Source: Parvicella sp964387945 (GTDB lineage: Bacteria > Bacteroidota > Bacteroidia > Flavobacteriales_D > Parvicellaceae). Taken from it: a stretch of 64,000 bases of DNA. Numbering within the stretch: the stretch's first letter is position 1; every line of letters begins with the position of its first letter. Where the stretch lies: NCBI GenBank assembly GCA_964387945.1, contig CAYLYX010000002.1, positions 62,001 to 126,000 on the forward strand, written 5' to 3'. The notes under the pieces are model-generated. The model ran no database searches, was not told the DNA's origin, and saw nothing but the letters and a program-made list of their open reading frames with translations. Shown in pieces: positions 1 to 8,263 of this stretch. The position numbers and the translations under genes were made by a program.

Positions 1-971
1 GAAGCATTTTTGATCATTAAATCTTCTGTTGAAAGGCTGCGCTCCACCTCATCTAGTGAAATGAACTTCGCTCCTTCAGCCATGTTTCCCACATAAACTT
101 TTTCTCCCACCACATCTGCATCAAATGCGTGCAAGGGTTGTCCAAGTTCATGTAACACATAATTTGTGATGTCTACCACATTATTTATTGGACGTACATC
201 AATTGCGTTTAGTCGATCCTTCAGCCATTTGGGAGAATCACCTACTTTAACATTGGTAAGCGTTACACTCACATATCTTGGGCATGCTTCTTTGTTTTCC
301 ACTTCCACCGCAATTGGTAATTGCGTTGAATCAACTCCAAATTCGGCTATGCTGTGCCTGCAAACGCTGGTCTCTTTAGGTAGAATGCCACGATGTTTGA
401 AAGCCGCCATCAAATCTCGAGCTACACCAAAATGACTCATGGCGTCAGCCCTGTTTGGCGTTAAGCCGATTTCAAAAACTGTATCGCTCTCTACACCAAA
501 AAACGCTGCAGCTGCCTGACCAATTGGCGCATCATCGCGGAGCACCATAATACCATCATGCGACTTGCCTAAGCCTATTTCATCCTCTGCACAAATCATC
601 CCAAGCGATTCAACTCCTCTAATCTTTGATTTCTTTATTTTAAATGGCTCTCCCGCGTTAGGGAATAAAGTAGTTCCGGGAACGGCAACTACCACTTTTT
701 GTCCTACTGCTACGTTAGGAGCACCACATACAATTTGAGCGGCATTCCCATCACCTAAATCCACAGTTGTCACTTTCAAACGATCCGCATTAGGGTGTTC
801 CTCTGCCGTAAGTACGTGTCCAATAACCAAACCTTTTAATCCTCCAGGCACAGTTTCCACCTCTCCAACTTTTTCTACCTCCAAACCAATGTCTGTAAGG
901 ATTTCAGCTACCTGATCAGCTGGGATTGAAATGTTTATAAAGTCTTTTAACCAGTTTAAAGAAATCTTCAT
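1..971 (-). CDS. pheT: Phenylalanine--tRNA ligase beta subunit, N-terminal part (cut by window edge)
   Basis: The reverse strand reads an open frame of 323 codons from an ATG at 969-971 to the window edge, so only the N-terminal part of the usual ~800-residue chain is present. The translation starts MKISLNWLKDFI and continues with the tRNA-binding OB-fold (around residues 40-150, with GLVIGHV, HPNADRLKV and ICAEDEIGLG), then the start of the B3/B4 domain (GLTPNRADAMSHFGVARDL). These are typical of bacterial PheT, which with PheS charges tRNA-Phe in the cytoplasm. A TAnnTTTG-type -7 box lies 21 nt upstream, so the gene is probably transcribed separately from the histidine kinase gene that ends just before it. 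Confidence 0.95.
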   Translation of the reverse strand, partial: MKISLNWLKDFINISIPADQVAEILTDIGLEVEKVGEVETVPGGLKGLVIGHVLTAEEHPNADRLKVTTVDLGDGNAAQIVCGAPNVAVGQKVVVAVPGTTLFPNAGEPFKIKKSKIRGVESLGMICAEDEIGLGKSHDGIMVLRDDAPIGQAAAAFFGVESDTVFEIGLTPNRADAMSHFGVARDLMAAFKHRGILPKETSVCRHSIAEFGVDSTQLPIAVEVENKEACPRYVSVTLTNVKVGDSPKWLKDRLNAIDVRPINNVVDITNYVLHELGQPLHAFDADVVGEKVYVGNMAEGAKFISLDEVERSLSTEDLMIKNA

Positions 972-992
972 GGTGCATTCTTTTCAAGTCTG

Positions 993-1000
993 CAAATGTA
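993..1000 (-). promoter_or_regulatory. Bacteroidota -7 box upstream of pheT
   Basis: Reverse strand TACATTTG fits the Bacteroidota -7 consensus TAnnTTTG exactly. It would put the transcript start about 15 nt before the pheT ATG. The nearest TTG that could be a -33 element is 26 nt upstream, longer than the usual spacing of about 19-21, so the -33 part is uncertain. Confidence 0.45.
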
Positions 1001-1013
1001 AGATTAAATACAG

Positions 1014-1049
1014 AAAAACAGGGAATCAAAGCTCACTTCCTTGCCCTGT
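1014..1049 (-). terminator. Possible terminator of the histidine kinase operon
   Basis: On the reverse strand ACAGGG pairs with CCCTGT over a loop of about 20 nt and is followed by TTTT. The position, just after the kinase stop and before the pheT promoter, suits a terminator. The 6-bp stem and large loop make it weak. Confidence 0.35.
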
Positions 1050-1065
1050 CTATTTGGAGCTATGC

Positions 1066-3006
1066 TCAAGCTTTCTGAAAAGGAATACGAACCAGCGTAA
1101 CAACACCCCTTTCGCCAGCATTCTCAAACCTCACTGTTCCTTTTAAAAGGTCTGCTCTACCCTGAATGCTCTGCAGACCAATCCCATGTCCTCCTTCCGA
1201 AGACATTCCCACTCCATTATCCTCTAAGCGAAAGGTAATGACTCCGTTTCGGTAAGAAAGTAACACCTCTAAAACCGTAGCTCCGCTATGTTTAATAACG
1301 TTATTGATCAACTCCTGCGCAATACGATAAATGGCCACTTCAATACTAGACGGAAATCGATCTGATACGCCAATAACATCAAAGCTAAACTCAATGTCAG
1401 CATGAGATAACGTCTTCTCAAACATATCTTCTAAGGCTGCCAATAGACCAAGTTCTTGCAAAGCATACGGCATTAATTGGTGCGATATATTCCTTACTTC
1501 CTGAGCTGACTTATCTAGGTCAGCCGCAATTTCAGCAAGTTGCTGGACATCATTAGCGCCTTTAATGTTTAGGAGGTTGCGTTTGAGCAGCGTCAATTCC
1601 TGAACAATTCCATCGTGAAGCTCTCTAGCAATTCTAGTTCTCTCGGCTTCTTGTGCGCCAATCACAGCTTTTGCTGCTTTATCCTTTTCTTCCAGCAGAG
1701 CCCTGCTCTTTTCCTGTTCATGTTTTCTTTTATTCCTTAAGAAAAGAAAAAACGTAAGTAGTCCTCCCAAAATTAAGGCAGCGAAAAGCAGGATTAAAAG
1801 GTTATTTCTATCTGCAAGTTTCAGGTCTAATGAAAGTTTGTCGTTCTGAAGTTCCTGGCTTTTCGTTTTCTGAACAAGGAGTTCTTTCTCTTTTTCCTGT
1901 GTCTTGAACTTAGCATTGTGATAAGCAATTTGATTTGATTTTTCCTCGTTAAAAGAGGAGTCCTCATACACTTTGTACAATTTATAGTACTGGAGCGCTT
2001 TCTCTCCTTCCCCCCTTTCTTCCATAGAAGCGGATAACGTAAAATAGGCCTCTCCCAAAAACTTGTACTGACTAAAGTCTTTTCCGACAGCAATTGCTCT
2101 GTTTAATAAAGAGTCCCCTTTTGTGTATTCCTGTTCGTGATAATACACTTTCGACAGGTTAATCATTTTGATGGAGTTATCTTCATCCGTAATCTCCTCA
2201 GAACTTTCAAGCGAAATGAGCAGGTACTTCTTTGCTTCCGAATAGTTCTCTTGTTTCAAATACGTATTCCCAATGTTCGAACACCAGTTTTTATACGCAA
2301 AATCATCCCCCATCTGCTGAAAGAGTTCGATTGCTTTTTTGTTGTAGAAATGCGCAGAGTCATACTGCTGAAGCTCATCATAGGCAATTCCTCTGTAGGC
2401 GTAAACATCAGCAATTCCAGCTGGATCATCCGATTGCAACGCAATGGGCTCAGCTTTTGAGTACCACTTTAGTGCTTCCTCAAATTCACCGATGCGATCA
2501 TGAATAAACCCTACGCGAACCATGGAATGGATGATCATTAGTGTGTCACTTCTTTCCTTAAAAAAATCCAGACTTTTTAGTCGATACTCGAGAGCTTCAG
2601 AATACCAACTCATTTTGGTATATTCAGTACAAAGGTTGTTAATGGCAAAGACAGTCCAGTCGTGCTGAAGAGGAAGCAGGAGTTCAATGCTTTTTTTATA
2701 ATACGCAAAACCTGAATCTGGTTTTATCTCGAAAGCATTTAATCCCGTAAAAAAAGACGATTGACCTAAAAGTGTATCGTTATTGACTTCTTTTGCGAGT
2801 TCCATCCCCTTCTTTCCGTACGCTACTCCCAGCTCGTATTCGCCTAGAATGAAGTACTCTCTACTAATATTGATATTCGTGAAAACATTTTTCCTAACTG
2901 GCCGGTTTGACTGGTCAATGGACAGAAGGCTATCTAGCATTCCCTGACCTAAAAACGAGGAACTAACGAGAAGCAATGAGAACAATATGGGGTAGCAGAA
3001 CTTCAT
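1066..3006 (-). CDS. TPR-containing sensor histidine kinase (HisKA_3 type)
   Basis: The 646-residue product has a signal peptide (MKFCYPILFSLLL), an N-terminal half of tetratricopeptide repeats in the periplasm, a transmembrane helix (LLILLFAALILGGLLTFFLF) near residue 405, a coiled linker, a HisKA_3 dimerisation helix with the phospho-acceptor in RELHDGIVQEL, and a C-terminal HATPase (ELINNVIKHSG N-box, DNGVGM, GHGIGLQSI). This is the NarX/DegS-like architecture common in Bacteroidota. A GTG at 3013-3015 is in frame, but the ATG at 3004-3006 gives the cleaner signal peptide and was chosen. It lies 31 nt after a second kinase of the same build and after a LuxR-type regulator, its likely phosphorylation partner. 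The input signal is unknown. Confidence 0.88.
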   Translation of the reverse strand: MKFCYPILFSLLLVSSSFLGQGMLDSLLSIDQSNRPVRKNVFTNINISREYFILGEYELGVAYGKKGMELAKEVNNDTLLGQSSFFTGLNAFEIKPDSGFAYYKKSIELLLPLQHDWTVFAINNLCTEYTKMSWYSEALEYRLKSLDFFKERSDTLMIIHSMVRVGFIHDRIGEFEEALKWYSKAEPIALQSDDPAGIADVYAYRGIAYDELQQYDSAHFYNKKAIELFQQMGDDFAYKNWCSNIGNTYLKQENYSEAKKYLLISLESSEEITDEDNSIKMINLSKVYYHEQEYTKGDSLLNRAIAVGKDFSQYKFLGEAYFTLSASMEERGEGEKALQYYKLYKVYEDSSFNEEKSNQIAYHNAKFKTQEKEKELLVQKTKSQELQNDKLSLDLKLADRNNLLILLFAALILGGLLTFFLFLRNKRKHEQEKSRALLEEKDKAAKAVIGAQEAERTRIARELHDGIVQELTLLKRNLLNIKGANDVQQLAEIAADLDKSAQEVRNISHQLMPYALQELGLLAALEDMFEKTLSHADIEFSFDVIGVSDRFPSSIEVAIYRIAQELINNVIKHSGATVLEVLLSYRNGVITFRLEDNGVGMSSEGGHGIGLQSIQGRADLLKGTVRFENAGERGVVTLVRIPFQKA

Positions 3007-3037
3007 TGATGCCACAAAAATAGTTTTTGTCTGTGAA

Positions 3038-5008
3038 TCACTTACCCTTAAGTGGAATTTTTAGAATATACAACACTCCTGCTCCTTTTTCTGACTCGAA
3101 CTTAATTTCTCCTTTTATTGCCCCAATCCTACTCTCAATGTTCAAAATACCAATCCCTTCATTCCTTCCTGATTTCTCAAATCCTTTTCCATTATCCTCA
3201 TAGGTTAAAGTGAGGAAGTTGTTGCGAACAGAAATAACGACAGTAACAAGATTGGCTTCACTATGTTTGATGGTATTGTTCAACAGTTCCTGAACGATCC
3301 GATAGGTATTGATCTTGACATTATTATTCAGCACAATGTGATTTGGATCGATGAAATCAAACTCAGCTTCTATGGAAGTACTTTCCAAAACTTTGTTCAA
3401 GAGATCGTTCAAGGCTTCTTCTAACGAAAGTTCCTTGAGTGAATAAGGCATCATAGTGTGCGAGATTTCACGAATTTCTGCGGCTGCTTTGTCCAAACTT
3501 TCAATTAAGGCTGAAGTCGAAACACCTTCATTTTTATTGATGCCCATTTTTATGGCAACGATGTCTTGTACAATTCCATCGTGCAAGTCTCTTGCAATTC
3601 TCGAGCGTTCTTCCTCTTGTGCTTGAATCATTTTTTGGAGACCTACCTCTCTTTCTTGGGCAAGATTTTCAGCAAACTGTTTCTCGCGTGTGAGTCTGCG
3701 CCTATTGATCCAGAAGAAAACCACCAAAACTACAAGAACCAGAATGGCAACGATGACGGTAAAAAGCATTTGGTTATACCTCAACAAACTCTCTTTTTCT
3801 GCATTTTCCTTTGAGAGAATGGCTTTTTCGCTTTTCTCCTTTTGAATGATGTTCTCCTTCTCGAGTACCAGTTGTTTATTGTAAGTACTTTGAAATTTAG
3901 CATCCGCATTGGCCATTTTTTCTTGCAAGTCAATGTTGATGATGCTATCGTTCAACTTCTCAAAAAGTTTTCGGTACTTAACACTTTGTTCAAAATCAGA
4001 ACTCGCTTCAAAGTACTCTGCTAATCCATCGTAGCACTGGCGCTCAACCCTCAAAAGGTTTAACTCCTTTGATTTTTTCAGTGCATCTTCATAAAATAAT
4101 ACAGCAGAGTCAAGCTTATTCAGATCTAAGTAAGCAGCAGCAGCATTTGCCTTGAACTGCGCCATACTAAAGCCATCGTCCATTTCTTCCGCAATTTGAT
4201 GTGCTTTGAGGTAATGCTTCAAGCCCTCTTCATCCTTTCCTTGCTTGCGGAGGTAGATTCCCAGCATGTTTTCGGAATTGGCAACATCAGACCAGTCGTT
4301 AATCGATTGGAAAATCTCGATACTTTGGTTGGTAAAATAGATGGCGCTGTCTAGCATATTTTTCTCCTCATAATACAACGCCAAATTGGCAATTGCGGTC
4401 CCCTCACCGTAAGGATAGTCTAGGTTTTCGTACATTTTAATGCACTTATTCGAGTAGAATATCGCCATCTCAAAATTGTCTAGATAGCTGTAGATCTGAC
4501 AAATATTATTGTAGGTCTGTGCTTCTGCATAGGGATCTTCTACCTGAATGAATAGCTTTAGCGCTTTCAATTGATAGTCCAACGCTTTATCAAAGTAGCC
4601 TTGATCCGTATAGATGTTCCCTAACTTACTATAGGAACCTGCAATTCCTCTTGCATCTTTCTGTGCCGTTCGGATGTCCAACGCTTTTTCATTAAAGAAA
4701 ATGGCTGAATCGTAGTTCGTCTTTTTCATGTAAACCGCACCGAGCGTATTGTAAGCATCCGAAAGTTGATTGGAGTCTTTACTAAAAACTGCACAGTTCA
4801 ACGCCTGCTGGGCATAGGAATAGCTTTTGTCAATATCACTTAGCACAAATTGCCACGCCAATTCCGTTAAATAGGGACATTTTTCCTCCTTTGGAAGGTC
4901 GGGTAACTCCAGCAAAATACTGTCCACGACTTGAGGGTTCTGAGCGTTGGGCATTAACCAGATACTACTTAAAGCAAGAATGCCGATTAGTTTATAGAGT
5001 TCTTTCAT
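3038..5008 (-). CDS. TPR-containing sensor histidine kinase (HisKA_3 type), second copy
   Basis: The 656-residue product has the same layout as the kinase downstream of it: signal peptide ending near PNAQ, about seven TPR motifs with Y-A, A-L-D and LGNIY spacing (residues about 50-350), one transmembrane helix (MLFTVIVAILVLVVLVVFFW, near residue 415), HisKA_3 (RDLHDGIVQDIVAIK) and HATPase (ELLNNTIKHSEA, YEDNGKGF, GIGILNIESR). The ATG at 5006-5008 is preferred to an in-frame GTG six bases upstream. It lies 57 nt downstream of the response regulator. The two kinases look like an old tandem duplication whose TPR sensor halves diverged more than the catalytic halves; both probably feed one regulator. 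Confidence 0.88.
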   Translation of the reverse strand: MKELYKLIGILALSSIWLMPNAQNPQVVDSILLELPDLPKEEKCPYLTELAWQFVLSDIDKSYSYAQQALNCAVFSKDSNQLSDAYNTLGAVYMKKTNYDSAIFFNEKALDIRTAQKDARGIAGSYSKLGNIYTDQGYFDKALDYQLKALKLFIQVEDPYAEAQTYNNICQIYSYLDNFEMAIFYSNKCIKMYENLDYPYGEGTAIANLALYYEEKNMLDSAIYFTNQSIEIFQSINDWSDVANSENMLGIYLRKQGKDEEGLKHYLKAHQIAEEMDDGFSMAQFKANAAAAYLDLNKLDSAVLFYEDALKKSKELNLLRVERQCYDGLAEYFEASSDFEQSVKYRKLFEKLNDSIINIDLQEKMANADAKFQSTYNKQLVLEKENIIQKEKSEKAILSKENAEKESLLRYNQMLFTVIVAILVLVVLVVFFWINRRRLTREKQFAENLAQEREVGLQKMIQAQEEERSRIARDLHDGIVQDIVAIKMGINKNEGVSTSALIESLDKAAAEIREISHTMMPYSLKELSLEEALNDLLNKVLESTSIEAEFDFIDPNHIVLNNNVKINTYRIVQELLNNTIKHSEANLVTVVISVRNNFLTLTYEDNGKGFEKSGRNEGIGILNIESRIGAIKGEIKFESEKGAGVLYILKIPLKGK

Positions 5009-5065
5009 TTTCACTTCACAAAATTCAGTCTTTCCGCAGGTATTCTATTCAGTAAGATTACGGAT

Positions 5066-5713
5066 TCACTTGACAATCCTGTTTTTTAGTGCAATTGATA
5101 TCAACTTCCCGGTTGTATTGACATTAAACTTCTGCATAAGATTTTTCTTGTGTGTCTCAACGGTACGATGGCTCACAAACAACTGTTCTCCTATTTCTTT
5201 AGATGTTAAGCCATCACATATTTTTCCAAGAATTTCGAGCTCGCGCTCCGTGAGTGGTTCAAGCAACTCAACATTAGTGAGCTGAGATTTATTACGCTGC
5301 CCCATTCGAATCTTGTTGGCTTCCTCAGAAAAGTAGGTTCCTCCATTTATCCCTGTAGAGATCGCGCTCGCAAGTTCTTCCTTTGTAGAGTCTTTGTGCA
5401 GGTATCCAGAAGCACCACTTGCCACACACTCTTCAATTACCGAACGTTCTTCTAGCATTGACAACATAAAACAGGGGATTTCTGGGTGGCTTTCCTTAAT
5501 TGTCTTCAGCGTCCTTATTCCGTCCCATTCTGGCATTTCTATATCGAGAAAAACACAACTGGGTTTTTCATTGAGTAATGCTTTGTATAGCTCCTTGCCA
5601 TTCGCAAAGGAACGAACAGTGCCCATGTTTTCAATACTTTGCAACAACGCTGAGATTCCTTGCCTTACCAGTTCGTGATCGTCCGCAACGAAGATCGTTA
5701 ACTCTTTTTCCAT
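5066..5713 (-). CDS. NarL/FixJ-type response regulator
   Basis: The 215-residue product has a receiver domain (acidic pair DD at 11-12, phospho-acceptor D57 in FLDIEMP, lysine in YLHKD near residue 107) and a C-terminal LuxR-type helix-turn-helix (LTERELEILGKICDGLTSKEI, SHRTVETHKKNLMQKF). It is a DNA-binding transcription regulator and the first gene of a three-gene reverse operon with two HisKA_3 kinases, the kinase class that normally partners NarL-type regulators. A perfect TAnnTTTG box lies 28 nt upstream of the ATG. Targets are unknown. Confidence 0.92.
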   Translation of the reverse strand: MEKELTIFVADDHELVRQGISALLQSIENMGTVRSFANGKELYKALLNEKPSCVFLDIEMPEWDGIRTLKTIKESHPEIPCFMLSMLEERSVIEECVASGASGYLHKDSTKEELASAISTGINGGTYFSEEANKIRMGQRNKSQLTNVELLEPLTERELEILGKICDGLTSKEIGEQLFVSHRTVETHKKNLMQKFNVNTTGKLISIALKNRIVK

Positions 5714-5741
5714 TATTTGAGTAGCTTCAGTTAATCTGGCT

Positions 5742-5749
5742 CAAATATA
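5742..5749 (-). promoter_or_regulatory. Bacteroidota -7 box of the regulator/kinase operon
   Basis: Reverse strand TATATTTG matches TAnnTTTG exactly and lies 28 nt upstream of the response regulator ATG. No clear TTG is found at the -33 distance. Confidence 0.45.
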
Positions 5750-5863
5750 AGGAAATGATGATTGCGTAAAAAGGTGCCTGTAAGAATAGCTTTAGTAACT
5801 CTTTGTCAAAACAAATGGTGTTAACAACCTCCAAGCATTGTTAAAATAACTTTAAGTTTCCTG

Positions 5864-5898
5864 TTTTTATGGAACAAATTTTGGAGTTTCCATAAAAA
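5864..5898 (+). promoter_or_regulatory. Perfect 11-bp inverted repeat overlapping a promoter
   Basis: TTTTTATGGAA at 5864-5874 and its exact reverse complement TTCCATAAAAA at 5888-5898 are separated by 13 nt. The spacer holds the TTG (5881-5883) that would be the -33 element of the promoter for the outer-membrane protein gene starting at 5938. The placement suggests an operator for a dimeric repressor or activator. A stem-loop in RNA is also possible, but a transcript starting at this promoter would not contain it. Confidence 0.5.
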
Positions 5899-5910
5899 GT
5901 CAGAACTTTG
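5881..5910 (+). promoter_or_regulatory. Putative promoter of the DUF6089 gene
   Basis: TTG (5881-5883), 19 nt spacer, then GAACTTTG (5903-5910), which matches the Bacteroidota -7 consensus TAnnTTTG except for the first base. The box ends 27 nt before the chosen ATG at 5938. Confidence 0.45.
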
Positions 5911-5937
5911 TGCCCAATTTTAAATGAGTGTAACTCA

Positions 5938-6918
5938 ATGAAAGCACCCTTGAATCAACTATTTAGAGCACTTACAATCGTTCTTGTATTTAGTCTGTTT
6001 TCTGCCTCTGAGGCAGATGCTCAAGGTTTTTACAATAGAAACCTTTGGAAAAAATACAGAAGCGAAATCAACTTTAGTCTCGGTGTCTCTAACTTTCTTG
6101 GAGATGTTGGAGGGCGAGATCAGATAGGTACTAACTTCATCTGGGATTTGGAGCTTTCTAAAACAAGCTTCGCTGCTGGTTTTAACTACTTGTACTATTT
6201 GGGAGAGAAAGTTGCTCTTAGAACTTCTTTTACATATGGAAAAGTAGCAGGTGATGATAAATTAACACTTGAGCCCTATCGAAATAACAGAAACTTGAAT
6301 TTTGAGTCTGTCATTTTAGAAGGAGGCGTGGGTATTGAGTATCAATTTGTGAAAGAAAAAATTGGAAACTTATACAACGTTAAGAGCCCAACTGGAAAAA
6401 AGCTAGGAATGAGGTCATTTAGCCTTGGTTTTTATGTAACTACAGGTATTGCAGGTTTTTATTACAACCCTATCGGTTTGGATCCTTCAGGGGCAAAAGT
6501 TCCTTTAAAGCCTTTGAGCACAGAAGGACAGGGGTTGCCAGGAGGGGCTGAACCCTACAGCAATTTTGGGCTTGCCATTCCTTTTGGTTTTGGAATGAGA
6601 AAGTCGTTTACCCGAACCATTGGGATGAAATTAGAATTGACGCATCGATTCACGTTCACCGATTACATTGACGATGTAAGCACGGTTTATTACGACCCTA
6701 GCACATTGGCTGCTGCTCACGGAAATCAGGCAGCTTACTTTAGCAACCCTCAATTGGGTAATTTGTGGGACGTTGTGACCGCTCCTGGCCAGCAAAGAGG
6801 AGACCCTACAGACAATGATGGGTACATGTTCTTTACTGCTTCTTTGTACATCAAATTGCAGTCTAGGCAGAACGTATATGGTAGACACAAAGTGAAGAGA
6901 GTAAAGGCTTCTTTCTAA
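5938..6918 (+). CDS. DUF6089-like outer-membrane beta-barrel protein
   Basis: A start at 5938 gives a 326-residue protein with a good signal peptide (MKAPLNQLFRALTIVLVF, cleavage near EADAQG); the in-frame start 30 nt upstream would add a non-hydrophobic extension. The mature part begins RNLWKKYRSEINFSLGVSNF followed by LGDVGGRD, which I recognise as the N-terminus of the Bacteroidota DUF6089 family. Alternating hydrophobic strands (for example FSLGFYVTTGIAGFYYNP and FTASLYIKL near the end) fit a small outer-membrane barrel. The function of the family is not known to me. It is a single gene with its own promoter and a palindrome that probably controls it. Confidence 0.8.
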   Translation: MKAPLNQLFRALTIVLVFSLFSASEADAQGFYNRNLWKKYRSEINFSLGVSNFLGDVGGRDQIGTNFIWDLELSKTSFAAGFNYLYYLGEKVALRTSFTYGKVAGDDKLTLEPYRNNRNLNFESVILEGGVGIEYQFVKEKIGNLYNVKSPTGKKLGMRSFSLGFYVTTGIAGFYYNPIGLDPSGAKVPLKPLSTEGQGLPGGAEPYSNFGLAIPFGFGMRKSFTRTIGMKLELTHRFTFTDYIDDVSTVYYDPSTLAAAHGNQAAYFSNPQLGNLWDVVTAPGQQRGDPTDNDGYMFFTASLYIKLQSRQNVYGRHKVKRVKASF

Positions 6919-6994
6919 GCGACCTAATTTTTCTGATCTATATCATTTTCTTTTTTTAAGCAATTCGATATTTTTACGTGCAAATAATCGAATT

Positions 6995-8152
6995 ATGCCT
7001 TTTTACCATAAACTTGGGAAAATTCCTCCCAAAAGACACACCATCTTCAAAAAAACAAACGGAGATTTTTACTACGAACAACTTTTTGGCACCATTGGCT
7101 TTGATGGAATGTCGTCAAACATGTACCATGAGCAAAGACCGACTCAAGTCAAAGAAATTCTGAGACAGTATTCTGTAGCTCCTAAAGTTGCAAAGGAAAA
7201 CAACATTCAGTCCTTTCGATTCCGAGGTTTTCAAGTGCCTGCCGAAGATGACTTTCTTGACAGTAGAAAAGTAGTTTTGACAAATAGCGACTGCAACATT
7301 ATTCTTGCAGCTCCAAAAAAGTCAACTGAGGATTACTTTTATAAAAACACAGATGCCGATGAAATGATCTTCATCCACAAAGGATCAGGAAAACTTAGGA
7401 CGATGTTGGGTAACCTTGATTTTAAGTATGGAGACTACCTTATTGTGCCGAGAGGTATGATCTACAAGATTGATTTCGACACAGAAGATAATCGTCTCTT
7501 TATTGTTGAATCCTATTCGCCCATTTATACCCCTAAGCGTTACAGAAACTGGTTTGGGCAATTATTGGAGCATTCTCCGTTTTGTGAAAGGGACATTCGT
7601 CAACCGCAAGAATTAGAGACCAACAATGAATCGGGTGACTTCTTAGTGAAAGTAAAGAAGCAAAACGAGATCATCGAAATGGTTTATGCTTCTCACCCCT
7701 TTGACGTGGTAGGTTATGACGGGTACAACTATCCCTACGCGTTTTCGATTCATGACTTTGAACCATTGACGGGTCGTATTCATCAACCACCACCGGTTCA
7801 CCAAACGTTTGAAACCGCAGCCTTTGTGGTGTGTTCGTTTGTCCCAAGACTCTATGACTACCACCCGGATGCCATTCCTGCTCCTTACAACCATAGTAAT
7901 ATTGATAGCGATGAAGTTCTCTACTATGTAGATGGAGATTTTATGAGTAGAAATGACATTGATGCTGGACATATTTCGCTGCACCCGGCAGGTATTCCTC
8001 ATGGCCCTCATCCCGGAGCAATGGAAAGAAGCATTGGAGAAAAAGAGACCTGTGAGCTAGCCGTGATGGTGGATACTTTCAAACCACTGAAGGTTACGGA
8101 AGAGGCGATGAAGATTGCAGATGAACAATATTATCAATCCTGGTTAGATTAA
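6995..8152 (+). CDS. hmgA: Homogentisate 1,2-dioxygenase
   Basis: The 385-residue protein opens the homogentisate ring to maleylacetoacetate in tyrosine/phenylalanine degradation. The cupin fold of the family is recognisable throughout, and the iron ligands can be placed: His300 (PYNH), Glu307 (SDEVLYY) and His336 (GIPHGPH), matching the H-E-H triad of characterised homogentisate dioxygenases. The length is slightly below the ~430 residues of animal enzymes but usual for Bacteroidota. It is followed 111 nt later by hppD, which makes its substrate. Maleylacetoacetate isomerase and fumarylacetoacetase, needed to finish the pathway, are not in the window. Confidence 0.93.
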   Translation: MPFYHKLGKIPPKRHTIFKKTNGDFYYEQLFGTIGFDGMSSNMYHEQRPTQVKEILRQYSVAPKVAKENNIQSFRFRGFQVPAEDDFLDSRKVVLTNSDCNIILAAPKKSTEDYFYKNTDADEMIFIHKGSGKLRTMLGNLDFKYGDYLIVPRGMIYKIDFDTEDNRLFIVESYSPIYTPKRYRNWFGQLLEHSPFCERDIRQPQELETNNESGDFLVKVKKQNEIIEMVYASHPFDVVGYDGYNYPYAFSIHDFEPLTGRIHQPPPVHQTFETAAFVVCSFVPRLYDYHPDAIPAPYNHSNIDSDEVLYYVDGDFMSRNDIDAGHISLHPAGIPHGPHPGAMERSIGEKETCELAVMVDTFKPLKVTEEAMKIADEQYYQSWLD

Positions 8153-8263
8153 TCCAACAATGAAGTTTTTAATGAGTCAGATAAGAGCGATGTGGTAAAG
8201 GTTTCGCTTACCCTCGCATCAAAAAATGAGATTAATTGATTAACTTTATAAAAACACATTAAA

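Noticed and set aside
8165..8225. Possible hairpin between hmgA and hppD (GCGATGTGGTAA and TTACCCTCGCAT)
   Set aside because: Pairing is interrupted by several mismatches and there is no T-run, so neither a terminator nor a riboswitch can be supported.
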